64,000 bases of DNA from Flavobacterium sp. LPB0248 (lineage in GTDB: Bacteria; Bacteroidota; Bacteroidia; Flavobacteriales; Flavobacteriaceae): the NCBI RefSeq assembly GCF_013388355.1, contig NZ_CP058246.1, positions 1,116,001-1,180,000 of the forward strand, given 5' to 3'. Made by a program: the position numbers and the translations under genes. The stretch's first letter is position 1. Every line of letters begins with the position of its first letter. The notes under the pieces were generated by a model. The model was not told where the DNA came from and did no database searches. It saw only the letters and a program-made list of their open reading frames with translations. Below are positions 8,645-17,131 of this stretch, in pieces.

Positions 8645-9328
8645 ATGTCACAAACCGTACTATCTCTTAAAGAAGTCACTATATATCAAGAAGGAAGAAA
8701 AATTATATCTCATATTAACCTAGATGTTAACCATGGTGAGTTTATCTACATTATCGGGAAAACCGGTTCTGGAAAAAGTAGTTTCCTAAAAACTTTATAT
8801 GCTGATTTACCGTTAATTGAAGGTGAAGGACATATTGTTGAATTTGATTTGGCTACTTTAAAAGAAAACGACATTCCATATTTAAGACGTAAAATCGGAA
8901 TCGTATTTCAAGACTTTAAACTACTTCCAGACCGTTCAATCAAAGACAATATGCTTTTTGTTTTAAGAGCTACAGGATGGGTCGAAAAAGAAGCCATGCA
9001 GCACAAAATTGATGAAGTTTTGGATAAAGTAGGCATGAAAGACTTTATGAACAAAATGCCCCATCAGCTTTCTGGCGGAGAACAGCAACGTGTTGCGATT
9101 GCAAGAGCATTGCTTAACGATCCAGAGTTTATTTTAGCTGACGAACCAACAGGAAACCTTGATCCTCAAACCAGTTCTGAAGTATTAGAAGTACTAAAAG
9201 CAATCAATGCTGCAGGTAAAACTGTTATCATGGCAACTCACGATTATGCTTTATTAATGAAATTCCCATCGAAAACATTAAAATGTGAAGATGAAAGAAT
9301 CTTCGAAGTGGTGCAAAGAAGCGTGTAA
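8645..9328 (+). CDS. ftsE: Cell-division ABC ATPase FtsE
   Basis: A 227-residue ABC ATPase. Walker [11 protein letters not shown]-loop [12 protein letters not shown], signature LSGGEQQR, Walker [13 protein letters not shown] and the switch His in MATHDYALL are all present. The SVF(V)QDFKLL and DEPTGNLD wording is typical of FtsE, the partner of FtsX, which activates septal peptidoglycan hydrolases; LolD-like exporters are the main alternative. I chose ATG 8645 ([11 protein letters not shown]); an upstream ATG at 8579 would add 22 unconserved residues. ftsX is not adjacent. It overlaps the next gene by one base (TAATG), suggesting co-transcription with the glycosyltransferases. Confidence 0.88.
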   Translation: MSQTVLSLKEVTIYQEGRKIISHINLDVNHGEFIYIIGKTGSGKSSFLKTLYADLPLIEGEGHIVEFDLATLKENDIPYLRRKIGIVFQDFKLLPDRSIKDNMLFVLRATGWVEKEAMQHKIDEVLDKVGMKDFMNKMPHQLSGGEQQRVAIARALLNDPEFILADEPTGNLDPQTSSEVLEVLKAINAAGKTVIMATHDYALLMKFPSKTLKCEDERIFEVVQRSV

Positions 9329-10209
9329 TGCTTTCTATTTTAATTCCGGTTTACAATTATGATGTTTTTGCTCTTGTAGAAACGTTATATGAGCAAACTT
9401 TAGAATGCCATATTCCTTTTGAAATTATTTGTCTGGACGATGCTTCACAAGAGTTTACTATAGAAAACCAAAGAATTAATCAATTCGAAAATACCTGTTA
9501 TTCTATTTTAGAAAAAAATATCGGACGAAGCGCAATCCGAAATCTATTGGCTCAAAAAGCAGTTTATGAAAATCTGCTTTTTCTGGATGCCGATACTATT
9601 CCTGTCCACCGTAATTTTATTTCGAAATATATTTCAGAAATAGAAAACAAAATTGTTTTTGGTGGACTTTTGTATGAAAATAAAAAGCCACTCCCAGAAC
9701 AAATTTTACGCTGGATTTATGGAAAAAAAAGAGAAGCCCTAAGTCTATCAGAAAGAAATAAAAACCCATCAAATACTGCATTGGTTTCTAATTTATTGAT
9801 AAAGAAAGAAATTCTTAATCACTTCCCTTTCGATGAAAATCTAACAAAATATGGTTATGAAGATCTGCTTTTTTTTACCGTTTTAAAATCCAATCAAATT
9901 GAGATTAAACATATTGAAAATCCTGTTTTTCATTTAAATTTAGAATCTTCCTGTTTATTTCTAAACAAAACAAAAACTGCATTAGAAAATCTAGTTCTTT
10001 TAGATTATTTGAATAAGATATCGAAAAACGAAAGTAAAATCATTGGTTCTTTTGACTTCTTAAAAAAAATAAAACTGATTTCTATTTTTAATTTAGTTTT
10101 TAAAAAATCGAAACAAAAAATTGAACGAAATTTGCTTTCAAACAAACCTTCGCTTTTTCTGTTTGACATTTACAAATTAGGTTATTACTGTTTTCTTAAA
10201 ACAAAATAA
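9328..10209 (+). CDS. Family 2 glycosyltransferase
   Basis: A 293-residue GT-A fold enzyme. It opens [20 protein letters not shown], has the nucleotide-binding region EIICLDDAS, NIGRSAIRN, and the metal-binding DxD as LFLDADTIP (about residues 88-96). It transfers a sugar from a nucleotide donor to a lipid-linked or protein-linked glycan at the cytoplasmic face. There are no obvious membrane segments. Start overlaps the ftsE stop, and its stop directly abuts the next ATG. Donor and acceptor cannot be read from sequence. Confidence 0.88.
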   Translation: MLSILIPVYNYDVFALVETLYEQTLECHIPFEIICLDDASQEFTIENQRINQFENTCYSILEKNIGRSAIRNLLAQKAVYENLLFLDADTIPVHRNFISKYISEIENKIVFGGLLYENKKPLPEQILRWIYGKKREALSLSERNKNPSNTALVSNLLIKKEILNHFPFDENLTKYGYEDLLFFTVLKSNQIEIKHIENPVFHLNLESSCLFLNKTKTALENLVLLDYLNKISKNESKIIGSFDFLKKIKLISIFNLVFKKSKQKIERNLLSNKPSLFLFDIYKLGYYCFLKTK

Positions 10210-11136
10210 ATGGCTTTCTTTTCAATCATAATTCCGCTTTACAACAAAGAAAACTTCATTCAAAATACGATTCAAAGTATTTTGAATCAAACTTTTCAGA
10301 ACTTCGAAATTATTGTTGTAAATGACGGATCAACGGATAAAAGCGAAGAGAAATTACTTCAATTTAAAGATTCTAGAATCCATTATTTTAGCAAAAAAAA
10401 TGAAGGTGCTTCTGCAACTAGAAATTACGGAATCGAAAAAGCAAATTCTAATTTCATTACTTTTCTTGATGCAGATGATTATTGGTATCCAACTTTTTTG
10501 GAAACTATGTTTACCAATATTTCAAAACTTCCAGACCAGAAAGTGTTTTCTGCTGCTATAGAATTTGATACTTCAAAAAAAATAATTCCGGCAGAGTATT
10601 CTATTCTCAAAACAAATGAAGAATTTGAAATTATAAATTACTTTAAATCCAGTATAAAAGAATCTGTTCTCTGGACTTCTAGTTCTGTCTTTCATAAATC
10701 TGTTTTCCAAGAAATTGGAAAATTTGACACCAAAATTAAAAGTGGCGAAGACACTGATTTATGGATTCGAATTGGACTAATTTATCCAATTGTGTTTTCA
10801 TGGAAAATTTTGGCACGTTATGTTTACGATTCTAAAAGTTTATCTAAAATAAACAATGTAAAAGAAAACATTGATTTTTCGAAATTTGAAGAGGTCGAAA
10901 AAACAAATTTAGACCTAAAATACTTTTTAGATTTAAACCGTTTTTCACTTACTGTAAAAAGCAAGTTAGCTGGAGAAAAGCAACTTTTTTACAACTATTA
11001 CAATCCAATTGATTTAAAAAAAATTGGCTGGATGAAAAGAACTTTGTTGCTTTTACCTGCATTCGCTTTACGTTTTTTAATTTCTTTTAAAACCTTTTTA
11101 GCAAATTTAGGAATTGGATCATCTGTCTTTAAATAA
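10210..11136 (+). CDS. Family 2 glycosyltransferase
   Basis: A 308-residue GT2: MAFFSIIIPLYNKENFIQ, IIVVNDGSTDKSEE, NEGASATRNYGIEKA, then the DxD loop ITFLDADDYWYP (about residues 85-96) and GEDTDLWIRIG (the ED acid/base motif near residue 180). All motifs for an active inverting GT-A enzyme are intact. The C-terminal 40 residues are basic and hydrophobic and may sit on the membrane. The last 18 bases overlap the 3' end of the convergent cupin gene (11119-11136). Confidence 0.9.
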   Translation: MAFFSIIIPLYNKENFIQNTIQSILNQTFQNFEIIVVNDGSTDKSEEKLLQFKDSRIHYFSKKNEGASATRNYGIEKANSNFITFLDADDYWYPTFLETMFTNISKLPDQKVFSAAIEFDTSKKIIPAEYSILKTNEEFEIINYFKSSIKESVLWTSSSVFHKSVFQEIGKFDTKIKSGEDTDLWIRIGLIYPIVFSWKILARYVYDSKSLSKINNVKENIDFSKFEEVEKTNLDLKYFLDLNRFSLTVKSKLAGEKQLFYNYYNPIDLKKIGWMKRTLLLLPAFALRFLISFKTFLANLGIGSSVFK

Positions 11137-11526
11137 TCGAAACTTTTTGTATTCTCGAATATAATCTTCTTCGCTAAATTCGCCAGAAGACAAAACAAGA
11201 CAAACACTTCCTGAAGAGAAATTTTTAAGTTCACGCCAAATTCCAGAAACAATAAGCAAACCTACATTTGGCTTATTTAGTGTAATTGTTTTTATACTTT
11301 TTCCGTCTTTCAAAACCACGTCAAAACTACCGCTCAAAGCGATTAAAAATTCTTGCTGTTCAATATGTGCATGTCCTCCCCTTTTGCTTCCGCTTGGTAT
11401 ATCGTATAAATAATATACCCTTTTAGAAACAAACGGAATTGTATTGCCTTCTACAACCGAAAGATTTCCTCTTCGATCCTGAATTTTAGGAATTTCAATC
11501 AATTGAATGTCTGAAATATTTGTCAT
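11119..11526 (-). CDS. FdtA/QdtA-type sugar 3,4-ketoisomerase (cupin)
   Basis: A 135-residue single-domain cupin. IPKIQDRRGNLSVVEG, the strand FVSKRVYYLYDIP, and the GGHAHIEQQEFLIALSGSF block with the catalytic His pair (HAH) are diagnostic of the dTDP-4-keto-6-deoxyglucose 3,4- (or 3,2-) ketoisomerase family (FdtA, QdtA, WxcM C-terminal domain). It would supply the 3-keto sugar for the FdtB-type aminotransferase at 16019-17131. I chose ATG 11526, which overlaps the upstream GT4 stop by one base (TAATG), over the ATG at 11553. Which isomer it makes (galacto or gluco) is not readable. Confidence 0.88.
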   Translation of the reverse strand: MTNISDIQLIEIPKIQDRRGNLSVVEGNTIPFVSKRVYYLYDIPSGSKRGGHAHIEQQEFLIALSGSFDVVLKDGKSIKTITLNKPNVGLLIVSGIWRELKNFSSGSVCLVLSSGEFSEEDYIREYKKFRLFKDR

Positions 11527-12608
11527 TATTGAGAATTTAGAAGATTTTTCCATTGATCTGAAATAGGTTTTAAAGACAAATGTTTTACGCTTTCAGCAGC
11601 ATTTTGTTTGCAAAAATGATACAATTCGGCGTCATCTGCAAATCGATTCATTGCTTGAGCAAGAGCTTCAGAATTGTGATTTTCGACCAATAAACCATTA
11701 AATGCATTCTGAATAATTTCTCGCGGTCCAGAATTACAATCAACGGCAATAACAGGCGTTCCTAATGCCAAAGATTCTACTATTGATAAAGGGAAACCTT
11801 CGTATTTACTGGTCAAAATCGTAAATTTTGCTTCACGAACCTCATCGAAAGGTGTTGGTTTAAAGGGAAGAATTTTTATATAATCATTTAAATTCAAAGT
11901 TTTTATTTTCTGTTGGATAAAATCTTCATCATCTCCAGATCCCATTAAATGCAAACGATATCCTTTCTCATATATTTTTGATTGCAAAAAAGCGTCTAAC
12001 ATCAAGGTGAAATTTTTCACTTTTTCTTCAAATCGTCCAAAATATAAGATTATTTTTTGCGGTTCTAAAACTGCTTTTTTCAATTCTTCTTGAGCAATAA
12101 AAAAAGGATTGTAAATTGTAATTGTATTTTCAAATCCATACCACTTCTTCACTTTTTCTTCAATCGTTTTTGAAACGCAGATCACAGTATTTACGTCCTT
12201 ATAAAGTATTCGCGACCAAATTTTTGAAGAAGGAAAATAATCCTTAAAATTAAAGCTATGGACAATGTAATAGACTTTTGAATCGCGGTAAATAAAGTTC
12301 GTAATTAATTCGCGTAATAAAACATTTTTAGGCCGGCTGTCGATCACAATATCAATCTTATTTTGGACTAAATAATTTCTTAGCAATTTCCCTTTTCTTA
12401 ATTTTCTAAAAACAGAAAACGAACCTAAACTTTCTTTTTCTAAATTGAATAAAGTTCCTGTATACTCATAATCTACATCATCATTAATAACAATAGAATG
12501 AACTTCAAAACCAGAACTTTCTAACATAAAAGTAAGCAAAGCAGCAAAACGTTCTGCACCTCCTTTTCCTAAGGAAATTGAAACAATAGCAACTTTCTTT
12601 TTATTCAT
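11526..12608 (-). CDS. Family 4 glycosyltransferase
   Basis: A 360-residue GT-B enzyme. N-terminal VAIVSISLGKGGAERFAALL is the GG-containing acceptor loop; the C-terminal domain has ILYFGRFEEKVKNFTLMLDA, KILPFKPTPFDEV and the donor-binding ExxxxxxxE region SKYEGFPLSIVESLALGTPVIAV followed by GPREII. It is a retaining transferase for surface polysaccharide. I chose the ATG at 12608 (MNKKKVAI); the ATG at 12641 would run into the divergent promoter palindrome. Translationally coupled to the cupin gene downstream. Confidence 0.9.
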   Translation of the reverse strand: MNKKKVAIVSISLGKGGAERFAALLTFMLESSGFEVHSIVINDDVDYEYTGTLFNLEKESLGSFSVFRKLRKGKLLRNYLVQNKIDIVIDSRPKNVLLRELITNFIYRDSKVYYIVHSFNFKDYFPSSKIWSRILYKDVNTVICVSKTIEEKVKKWYGFENTITIYNPFFIAQEELKKAVLEPQKIILYFGRFEEKVKNFTLMLDAFLQSKIYEKGYRLHLMGSGDDEDFIQQKIKTLNLNDYIKILPFKPTPFDEVREAKFTILTSKYEGFPLSIVESLALGTPVIAVDCNSGPREIIQNAFNGLLVENHNSEALAQAMNRFADDAELYHFCKQNAAESVKHLSLKPISDQWKNLLNSQ

Positions 12609-12629
12609 GTTTTTAAGCGAAAAAGTAAA

Positions 12630-12646
12630 TATATTTGTCAAATATA
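12630..12646. promoter_or_regulatory. Back-to-back -7 boxes forming a 17-bp perfect palindrome
   Basis: TATATTTGTCAAATATA is a perfect palindrome about its central T. Its left half is a plus-strand TAnnTTTG box (12630-12637) for the GT gene at 12654; its right half is a minus-strand TAnnTTTG box (12639-12646) for the GT4 gene starting at 12608. Only 45 bp separate the two start codons, so the two promoters cannot be occupied together. The palindrome could equally be an operator. Confidence 0.6.
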
Positions 12647-12653
12647 CATATAA

Positions 12654-13790
12654 ATGAAAGTTTTACTGGTAGGCGAATACAGCCATTTACACAATTCTCT
12701 AAAAGATGGTTTGCAGGCTTTAGGACATGAAGTTTTTATTATTGGTCACAATGATGGTTTTAAAAATTTTCCTGTTGATTTTCCTATTCAAAAAAAATGG
12801 GATTCTGGCTTTCTGAAAAAAGTAAAAATTGGAATTTATAAAATCTCTGGATTTGATATTAGTTCGTATCTAACCTTTAGACAATTTTTAAAATTCAAAA
12901 AACAATGTTCTGGTTTTGATGTTGTACAGCTGATTAACGAAAACAGCTTTTATTGCACTTATTATTTTGAAAAAAAAATCATTTCAAACCTCTTAAAAAA
13001 CAACCAGGAACTATTTCTTTTAAGTACAGGTTACGATTATTTGAATGTGAAATATTGTTTTGAAAATCCTGATTTTAAATCTGTAATTCCGTTATATCTT
13101 AATCATAAAATTGATAAAAAATCTTTTGGAAATGTTTTAAAATTCCGAGAAAAAGCTTTTTTCAAACTGCATCAGTTTATCTATAAAAACATTCGTGGAA
13201 TTATTGCTACAGATTTAGATTACCATCTTCCATTAAAAGGAAATGAAAAATATTTAGGAATGATTCCGAATCCAATTAATATTGATAAACTTCTTTTTAA
13301 GCCGTTAGAAATCACTAATAAAATCATCATTTTTCACGGAATCAATAATGAGAATTATTTAAAAAAAGGAAATGATTATTTTGAAAAAGCGTTAGAAATA
13401 ATCGAGCATAAATATGCTTCTAAAGTAGAAATTATAACAGTTCGAAGCGTTCCTTATGCTGAATATATCAATCTGTACCGTAGTTGTCATATTTTGCTGG
13501 ATCAGGTTTATGCGTACGATCAAGGCTACAATGCACTGGAAGCAATGGCAAAAGGGAAAGTAGTTTTTACAGGCGCCGAAAAAGAATTTACCGCGCAATA
13601 TAATCTTTCTGAAAAAGTGTGCATAAACGCCATTCCAAACGTAGATGATCTGGTAAATGAGTTGTCTTTTTTAATTGAAAATCCACACGAAATTATTGCC
13701 ATTGGAAAACGTGCGAGAGCTTTTATTGAGAGAGAACATCGCTTTGTGAAAATTGCGCAAAAATATATCGAAATGTGGACTGTTAACTAA
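12654..13790 (+). CDS. GT-B glycosyltransferase (family 1/4-like)
   Basis: A 378-residue protein opening MKVLLVGEYSHLHNSLKDGL and later IIFHGINNENYLKKGNDYFEKAL, EIITVRSVPYAEYINLYRSCHILLDQVYAYDQGYNALEAMAKGKVVFTG. The last block is the donor-binding acidic motif of GT-B enzymes, in a form with Q-G-Y-N-A-L-E-A-M. The N-terminal domain is divergent. It is a lone plus-strand gene inside a minus-strand run, sharing the palindromic promoter with the divergent GT4. Convergent with the acyltransferase gene, 4 bp between stops. Confidence 0.82.
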   Translation: MKVLLVGEYSHLHNSLKDGLQALGHEVFIIGHNDGFKNFPVDFPIQKKWDSGFLKKVKIGIYKISGFDISSYLTFRQFLKFKKQCSGFDVVQLINENSFYCTYYFEKKIISNLLKNNQELFLLSTGYDYLNVKYCFENPDFKSVIPLYLNHKIDKKSFGNVLKFREKAFFKLHQFIYKNIRGIIATDLDYHLPLKGNEKYLGMIPNPINIDKLLFKPLEITNKIIIFHGINNENYLKKGNDYFEKALEIIEHKYASKVEIITVRSVPYAEYINLYRSCHILLDQVYAYDQGYNALEAMAKGKVVFTGAEKEFTAQYNLSEKVCINAIPNVDDLVNELSFLIENPHEIIAIGKRARAFIEREHRFVKIAQKYIEMWTVN

Positions 13791-13794
13791 TGTT

Positions 13795-14529
13795 TTAGAT
13801 TATTAACCATCTGTCCATATCTTCCAATTCTCCTTTCCAATCTCTCGAAATATTATTTTTAAGCAGTTTCGCAGGAATTCCTCCAATCAAAATATTTTCT
13901 CCCAATATAGAATAATCTTTAGTACATAAACTGTTTGAAGCAATTGTACAATAATCCGGAGTTATTGTACCCTTCATAATTGAAACTCTATTACTAATAA
14001 AATTATAATTCCCGATTTGTATTGGAGCAGTCATTTTGTAGATTTCACCGTTTTCGGTATCAATCATTGTGTGAAAATTGGTATCCATTAGCTGACATTC
14101 AGAACCTAATCTCGCATAATTTCCAAAACTAATTTTTTCGACACAAATCACTTTTCCATTAGATGCAATTGAGGACATATGGCCAAACTCACAAAATCCG
14201 CCTTTTTTTATATAGACAAAATAGTCTTTTCCAAATTGCACATGTCCATTAAATGTTAAGCTGCCTGATAGATTAATTTCTGCTATTCCTTTATGCACGG
14301 TGTTCATTTCATAAGGTTGTCCAAAACCAATCATTGCCTTGCGAATTGGTGCATTAATAAAAATCTCTCCTGATAAAGAAGTAAACTTAACTCTTCCATA
14401 AAAGAAAACTGGAAGCTTTTTAGCAACACCAAATGGAAATTTCTTAAAATTAAAATACAAAGTTTTAGTCCAGTTTACTGAATAATAAAATTTCAACTGA
14501 TTATACAGAAGTCTCAACCTTGCTTTCAT
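13795..14529 (-). CDS. Left-handed beta-helix (hexapeptide) acyltransferase
   Basis: A 244-residue protein with repeating [LIV]-G-x4 hexapeptides from about residue 75 to 215: SGSLTFNG, GKDYFVYIKKGG, ISFGNYARLGSECQLMDTNFHTMID, IQIGNYNFISNRVSIMKGTITPDYCTIASNSL, and ILIGGIPAKLLK. The His in DTNFHTM fits the catalytic His of WcaF/colanic-acid-type O-acetyltransferases. It likely acetylates a glycan or nucleotide-sugar amine in this island, and is a candidate for the FdtC-type N-acetylation step. Its start overlaps the flippase stop by four bases (ATGA). Confidence 0.85.
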   Translation of the reverse strand: MKARLRLLYNQLKFYYSVNWTKTLYFNFKKFPFGVAKKLPVFFYGRVKFTSLSGEIFINAPIRKAMIGFGQPYEMNTVHKGIAEINLSGSLTFNGHVQFGKDYFVYIKKGGFCEFGHMSSIASNGKVICVEKISFGNYARLGSECQLMDTNFHTMIDTENGEIYKMTAPIQIGNYNFISNRVSIMKGTITPDYCTIASNSLCTKDYSILGENILIGGIPAKLLKNNISRDWKGELEDMDRWLII

Positions 14530-16019
14530 GATTCCTTTTTGTTATTTCTGAATACTGCACTTACAATTTCCTTTAAATAGATTTCTCTATTCATTTCATA
14601 TAAAAAATAAGCAATCGCAATCATGCAAAGTATTCCCATCAATAGAGATCTTAAAATTGTTAATTCAATATATCTCGCAAAAAAGCTGGCAATACATAAT
14701 AAAAAACAAATCGAAAAAGTGACGCTGATTTTTTTATTCAAATAAAAGTCATAATTCTTTTTAGTAATTAATTTCAAAGCAAAAAAATGAAAAACAGAAT
14801 AAATTAAAAAACTGATTCCCAGTCCCTCTAAACCATAAAAATAATATCCAACTATATTCAGCGCAAGAGATAAGGTGTTAAATGCAATTGCTGTTTTTGT
14901 AAACATTGCAGCATCTCCTTTAGCAATCAAAATATATCCCATTGCAAATGAAACTGCTCTAAAAAGCATTCCAACAATTCCAAAACAAACCATAGAAACT
15001 ATCACGATAAATTTAGAAGTATATAAGGCCTTAATAATAAATGGGACGAATGTTAAAAATAAAACTATAATTGGTGTAATTATTAGTATTGAAATATAGG
15101 ATTGCTGTAAAACAACAGTTCTTATTTTGGTATTATCACTATTTATTGCTGCTAATCTAGGATAGTAATCTGTACTCATAACTGTAAAAATTATCCCCAC
15201 ATAAGAATTCAACAAAGTAAAACCAGCGCTATACAATCCAACTTGTTCTGTACTGCTTACATTGCTTATATAAATCTGGGTAAGATAAGCCGATAATAAC
15301 GTTAATAAGGAGCTTACAGTAAGCATTATTCCGAGTTTGACAATACTTTTCCCTTCACTTAAAAGCTGTTTTGTATCAATATTTTCTTTTTGCAATCTAA
15401 TTTTTGATGCATAATAAAATGAAAAAACTAGTGCGATAAAAGAACTTAAAATAATAGTGGGAACAATGGCGTCAATCCTAAAAAAATAATAAATAGGAAT
15501 CGAAAATAACAACCCAAACAGATTTCCATACAAATTAGCTTTTGCTAATAATTTGAGTTTTCTTAACCCCTGTAAAACAACCATCTGACTAGATGTCAAT
15601 TGCTTAAAAATTAAAGTTATAGACAGAAAAATGAGAGCGTACATTTGATCATCATTTCCAAAACTTAAAATGCTTATCCATTTTGAAAAAACAATGGTTA
15701 AAAAAGCTCCAAAAATGCCCGCAAAAAACATTATTTTTTTTACTATTTCTGCAATTTTAGAAACCGATTTAATATTATCATCCTTATAATTTTCAGAAAT
15801 GCTTTTTATGGCGCTAGTTTCAATTCCTAACCCAGTTACGCCGCCTATTAAATTCAATGTTGAATTTAGCAAAGCTATAATTCCCATTCCTGAAGGTCCA
15901 ATAAATACTGCAATTATTTTAGTTCTGATAACTGAAAATAAAATGGTTAAAAACTGCACACTTCCAAGAATAGAAGTTGCTTTTAAAATCTGCTGATATG
16001 AAGCTTTATTATCAGACAT
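14526..16019 (-). CDS. Wzx-type polysaccharide flippase
   Basis: A 497-residue integral membrane protein with about 12-14 hydrophobic segments, e.g. ILGSVQFLTILFSVIRTKIIAVFIG at the N-terminus and LLMGILCMIAIAYFLY at the C-terminus. The opening pattern GPSGMGIIALLNSTLNLIGGVTGLGIETS is typical of the PST/MOP flippase superfamily (Wzx, O-antigen translocase). It moves undecaprenyl-linked repeat units to the periplasm. No Wzy polymerase is visible in the window. It overlaps the aminotransferase stop by one base and the acyltransferase start by four, so the minus-strand run is probably an operon. Confidence 0.9.
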   Translation of the reverse strand: MSDNKASYQQILKATSILGSVQFLTILFSVIRTKIIAVFIGPSGMGIIALLNSTLNLIGGVTGLGIETSAIKSISENYKDDNIKSVSKIAEIVKKIMFFAGIFGAFLTIVFSKWISILSFGNDDQMYALIFLSITLIFKQLTSSQMVVLQGLRKLKLLAKANLYGNLFGLLFSIPIYYFFRIDAIVPTIILSSFIALVFSFYYASKIRLQKENIDTKQLLSEGKSIVKLGIMLTVSSLLTLLSAYLTQIYISNVSSTEQVGLYSAGFTLLNSYVGIIFTVMSTDYYPRLAAINSDNTKIRTVVLQQSYISILIITPIIVLFLTFVPFIIKALYTSKFIVIVSMVCFGIVGMLFRAVSFAMGYILIAKGDAAMFTKTAIAFNTLSLALNIVGYYFYGLEGLGISFLIYSVFHFFALKLITKKNYDFYLNKKISVTFSICFLLCIASFFARYIELTILRSLLMGILCMIAIAYFLYEMNREIYLKEIVSAVFRNNKKES

Positions 16020-17131
16020 TAAAATTCATTAATAATTTTAATAACATAATCCACTTCAGATTCAGTCAAAACCGGACTCATTGGCAAGCTTAAAACCTCT
16101 TTATGAATCTTTTCCGTAATCGGAAATGATAAATTATTCCATCCTAAACTTTCGGAAGAAAAAGCTTTTTGCTGATGTGGTGGAATCGGATAATGAATTA
16201 CGGTTTGGATCTTGTTTTGAGCTAAATACTCTTGCAACTTTTCTCTATTTTCTGTTCGAATAACAAACAAATGAAAAACATGATTGCTAGAAAAATCCCA
16301 GAACGGAAGTATTATTTTATTGTTTTTAATTTCAGCCAAATAACGTTTTGCAATAGTTCTTCGTTTCTCATTATCCGAATCTAAGTTTGGTAATTTCAAA
16401 TTCAAAAATCCAGCTTGCAATTCATCTAATCTTGAATTTATACCGATATATTCGTTGTGATATTTTTTTTCTGAACCATAATTTCGAAGCGAAAAAAGGA
16501 CTTCTGCTAATGCTTCGTCATTTGTTGTAATTGTTCCGCCGTCGCCTAAACAACCCAGATTTTTCCCAGGGTAAAAACTGTAAGCCTGAGCCGAACTTAA
16601 ATTGTTATTTGTTAATTGTTGGTTATTAATTACTCCATGTGATTGCGCACAATCTTCTACAACAATTAAATGGTGTTTTTCTGCAATCTCATTTATTGCT
16701 TCCATTTCAGCCAATTGTCCGTATAAATGAACCGCTAAAATGGCTTTTGTTCTTGAAGTAATTTTCTCCTCAATTAAATCTGGATTTATGTTATAGGTTT
16801 CTAATCTAGGCTCGACCAAAACGGGAATCAAATCGGCTTGTAAAATAGCTAGAATACTTGCAATGTAGGTGTTTGCGGGAACAATAACCTCATCCCCTTT
16901 TTTAAGTCTTCCGAGTTCAATATATCCTTTAAAAATTAAAACTAAAGCATCAAAACCATTTCCTACACCAATACAATATTTTGATTCACAATATTGCGCA
17001 AAAGCTTTTTCAAATGTTTCCACTTCTTTTCCTAAAATATACCACCCGTTTTCTAAAACCAATTTCAGTTTTTCCTGAAATGCAGTTTCATATGGTTCGT
17101 TTATTTTTTTTAGATCTAAAAATGGTATCAC
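16019..17131 (-). CDS. FdtB/QdtB-type sugar aminotransferase (DegT/DnrJ/EryC1/StrS)
   Basis: A 370-residue PLP enzyme. It starts IPFLDLKKINEPYETAFQEKL; GNGFDALVLIFKGY binds the cofactor phosphate; VVEDCAQSHG contains Asp160, which contacts the pyridine nitrogen; SFYPGKNLGCLGDGG contains the Schiff-base Lys190. It transaminates a 3-keto-6-deoxy nucleotide sugar, consistent with the FdtA-like isomerase nearby. A short Asn/Gln-rich insert (about residues 169-179) sits between the Asp and Lys motifs, encoded by a repetitive TTAATTGTT-like tract. Product is probably dTDP-3-amino-3,6-dideoxyhexose. Confidence 0.88.
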   Translation of the reverse strand: MIPFLDLKKINEPYETAFQEKLKLVLENGWYILGKEVETFEKAFAQYCESKYCIGVGNGFDALVLIFKGYIELGRLKKGDEVIVPANTYIASILAILQADLIPVLVEPRLETYNINPDLIEEKITSRTKAILAVHLYGQLAEMEAINEIAEKHHLIVVEDCAQSHGVINNQQLTNNNLSSAQAYSFYPGKNLGCLGDGGTITTNDEALAEVLFSLRNYGSEKKYHNEYIGINSRLDELQAGFLNLKLPNLDSDNEKRRTIAKRYLAEIKNNKIILPFWDFSSNHVFHLFVIRTENREKLQEYLAQNKIQTVIHYPIPPHQQKAFSSESLGWNNLSFPITEKIHKEVLSLPMSPVLTESEVDYVIKIINEF

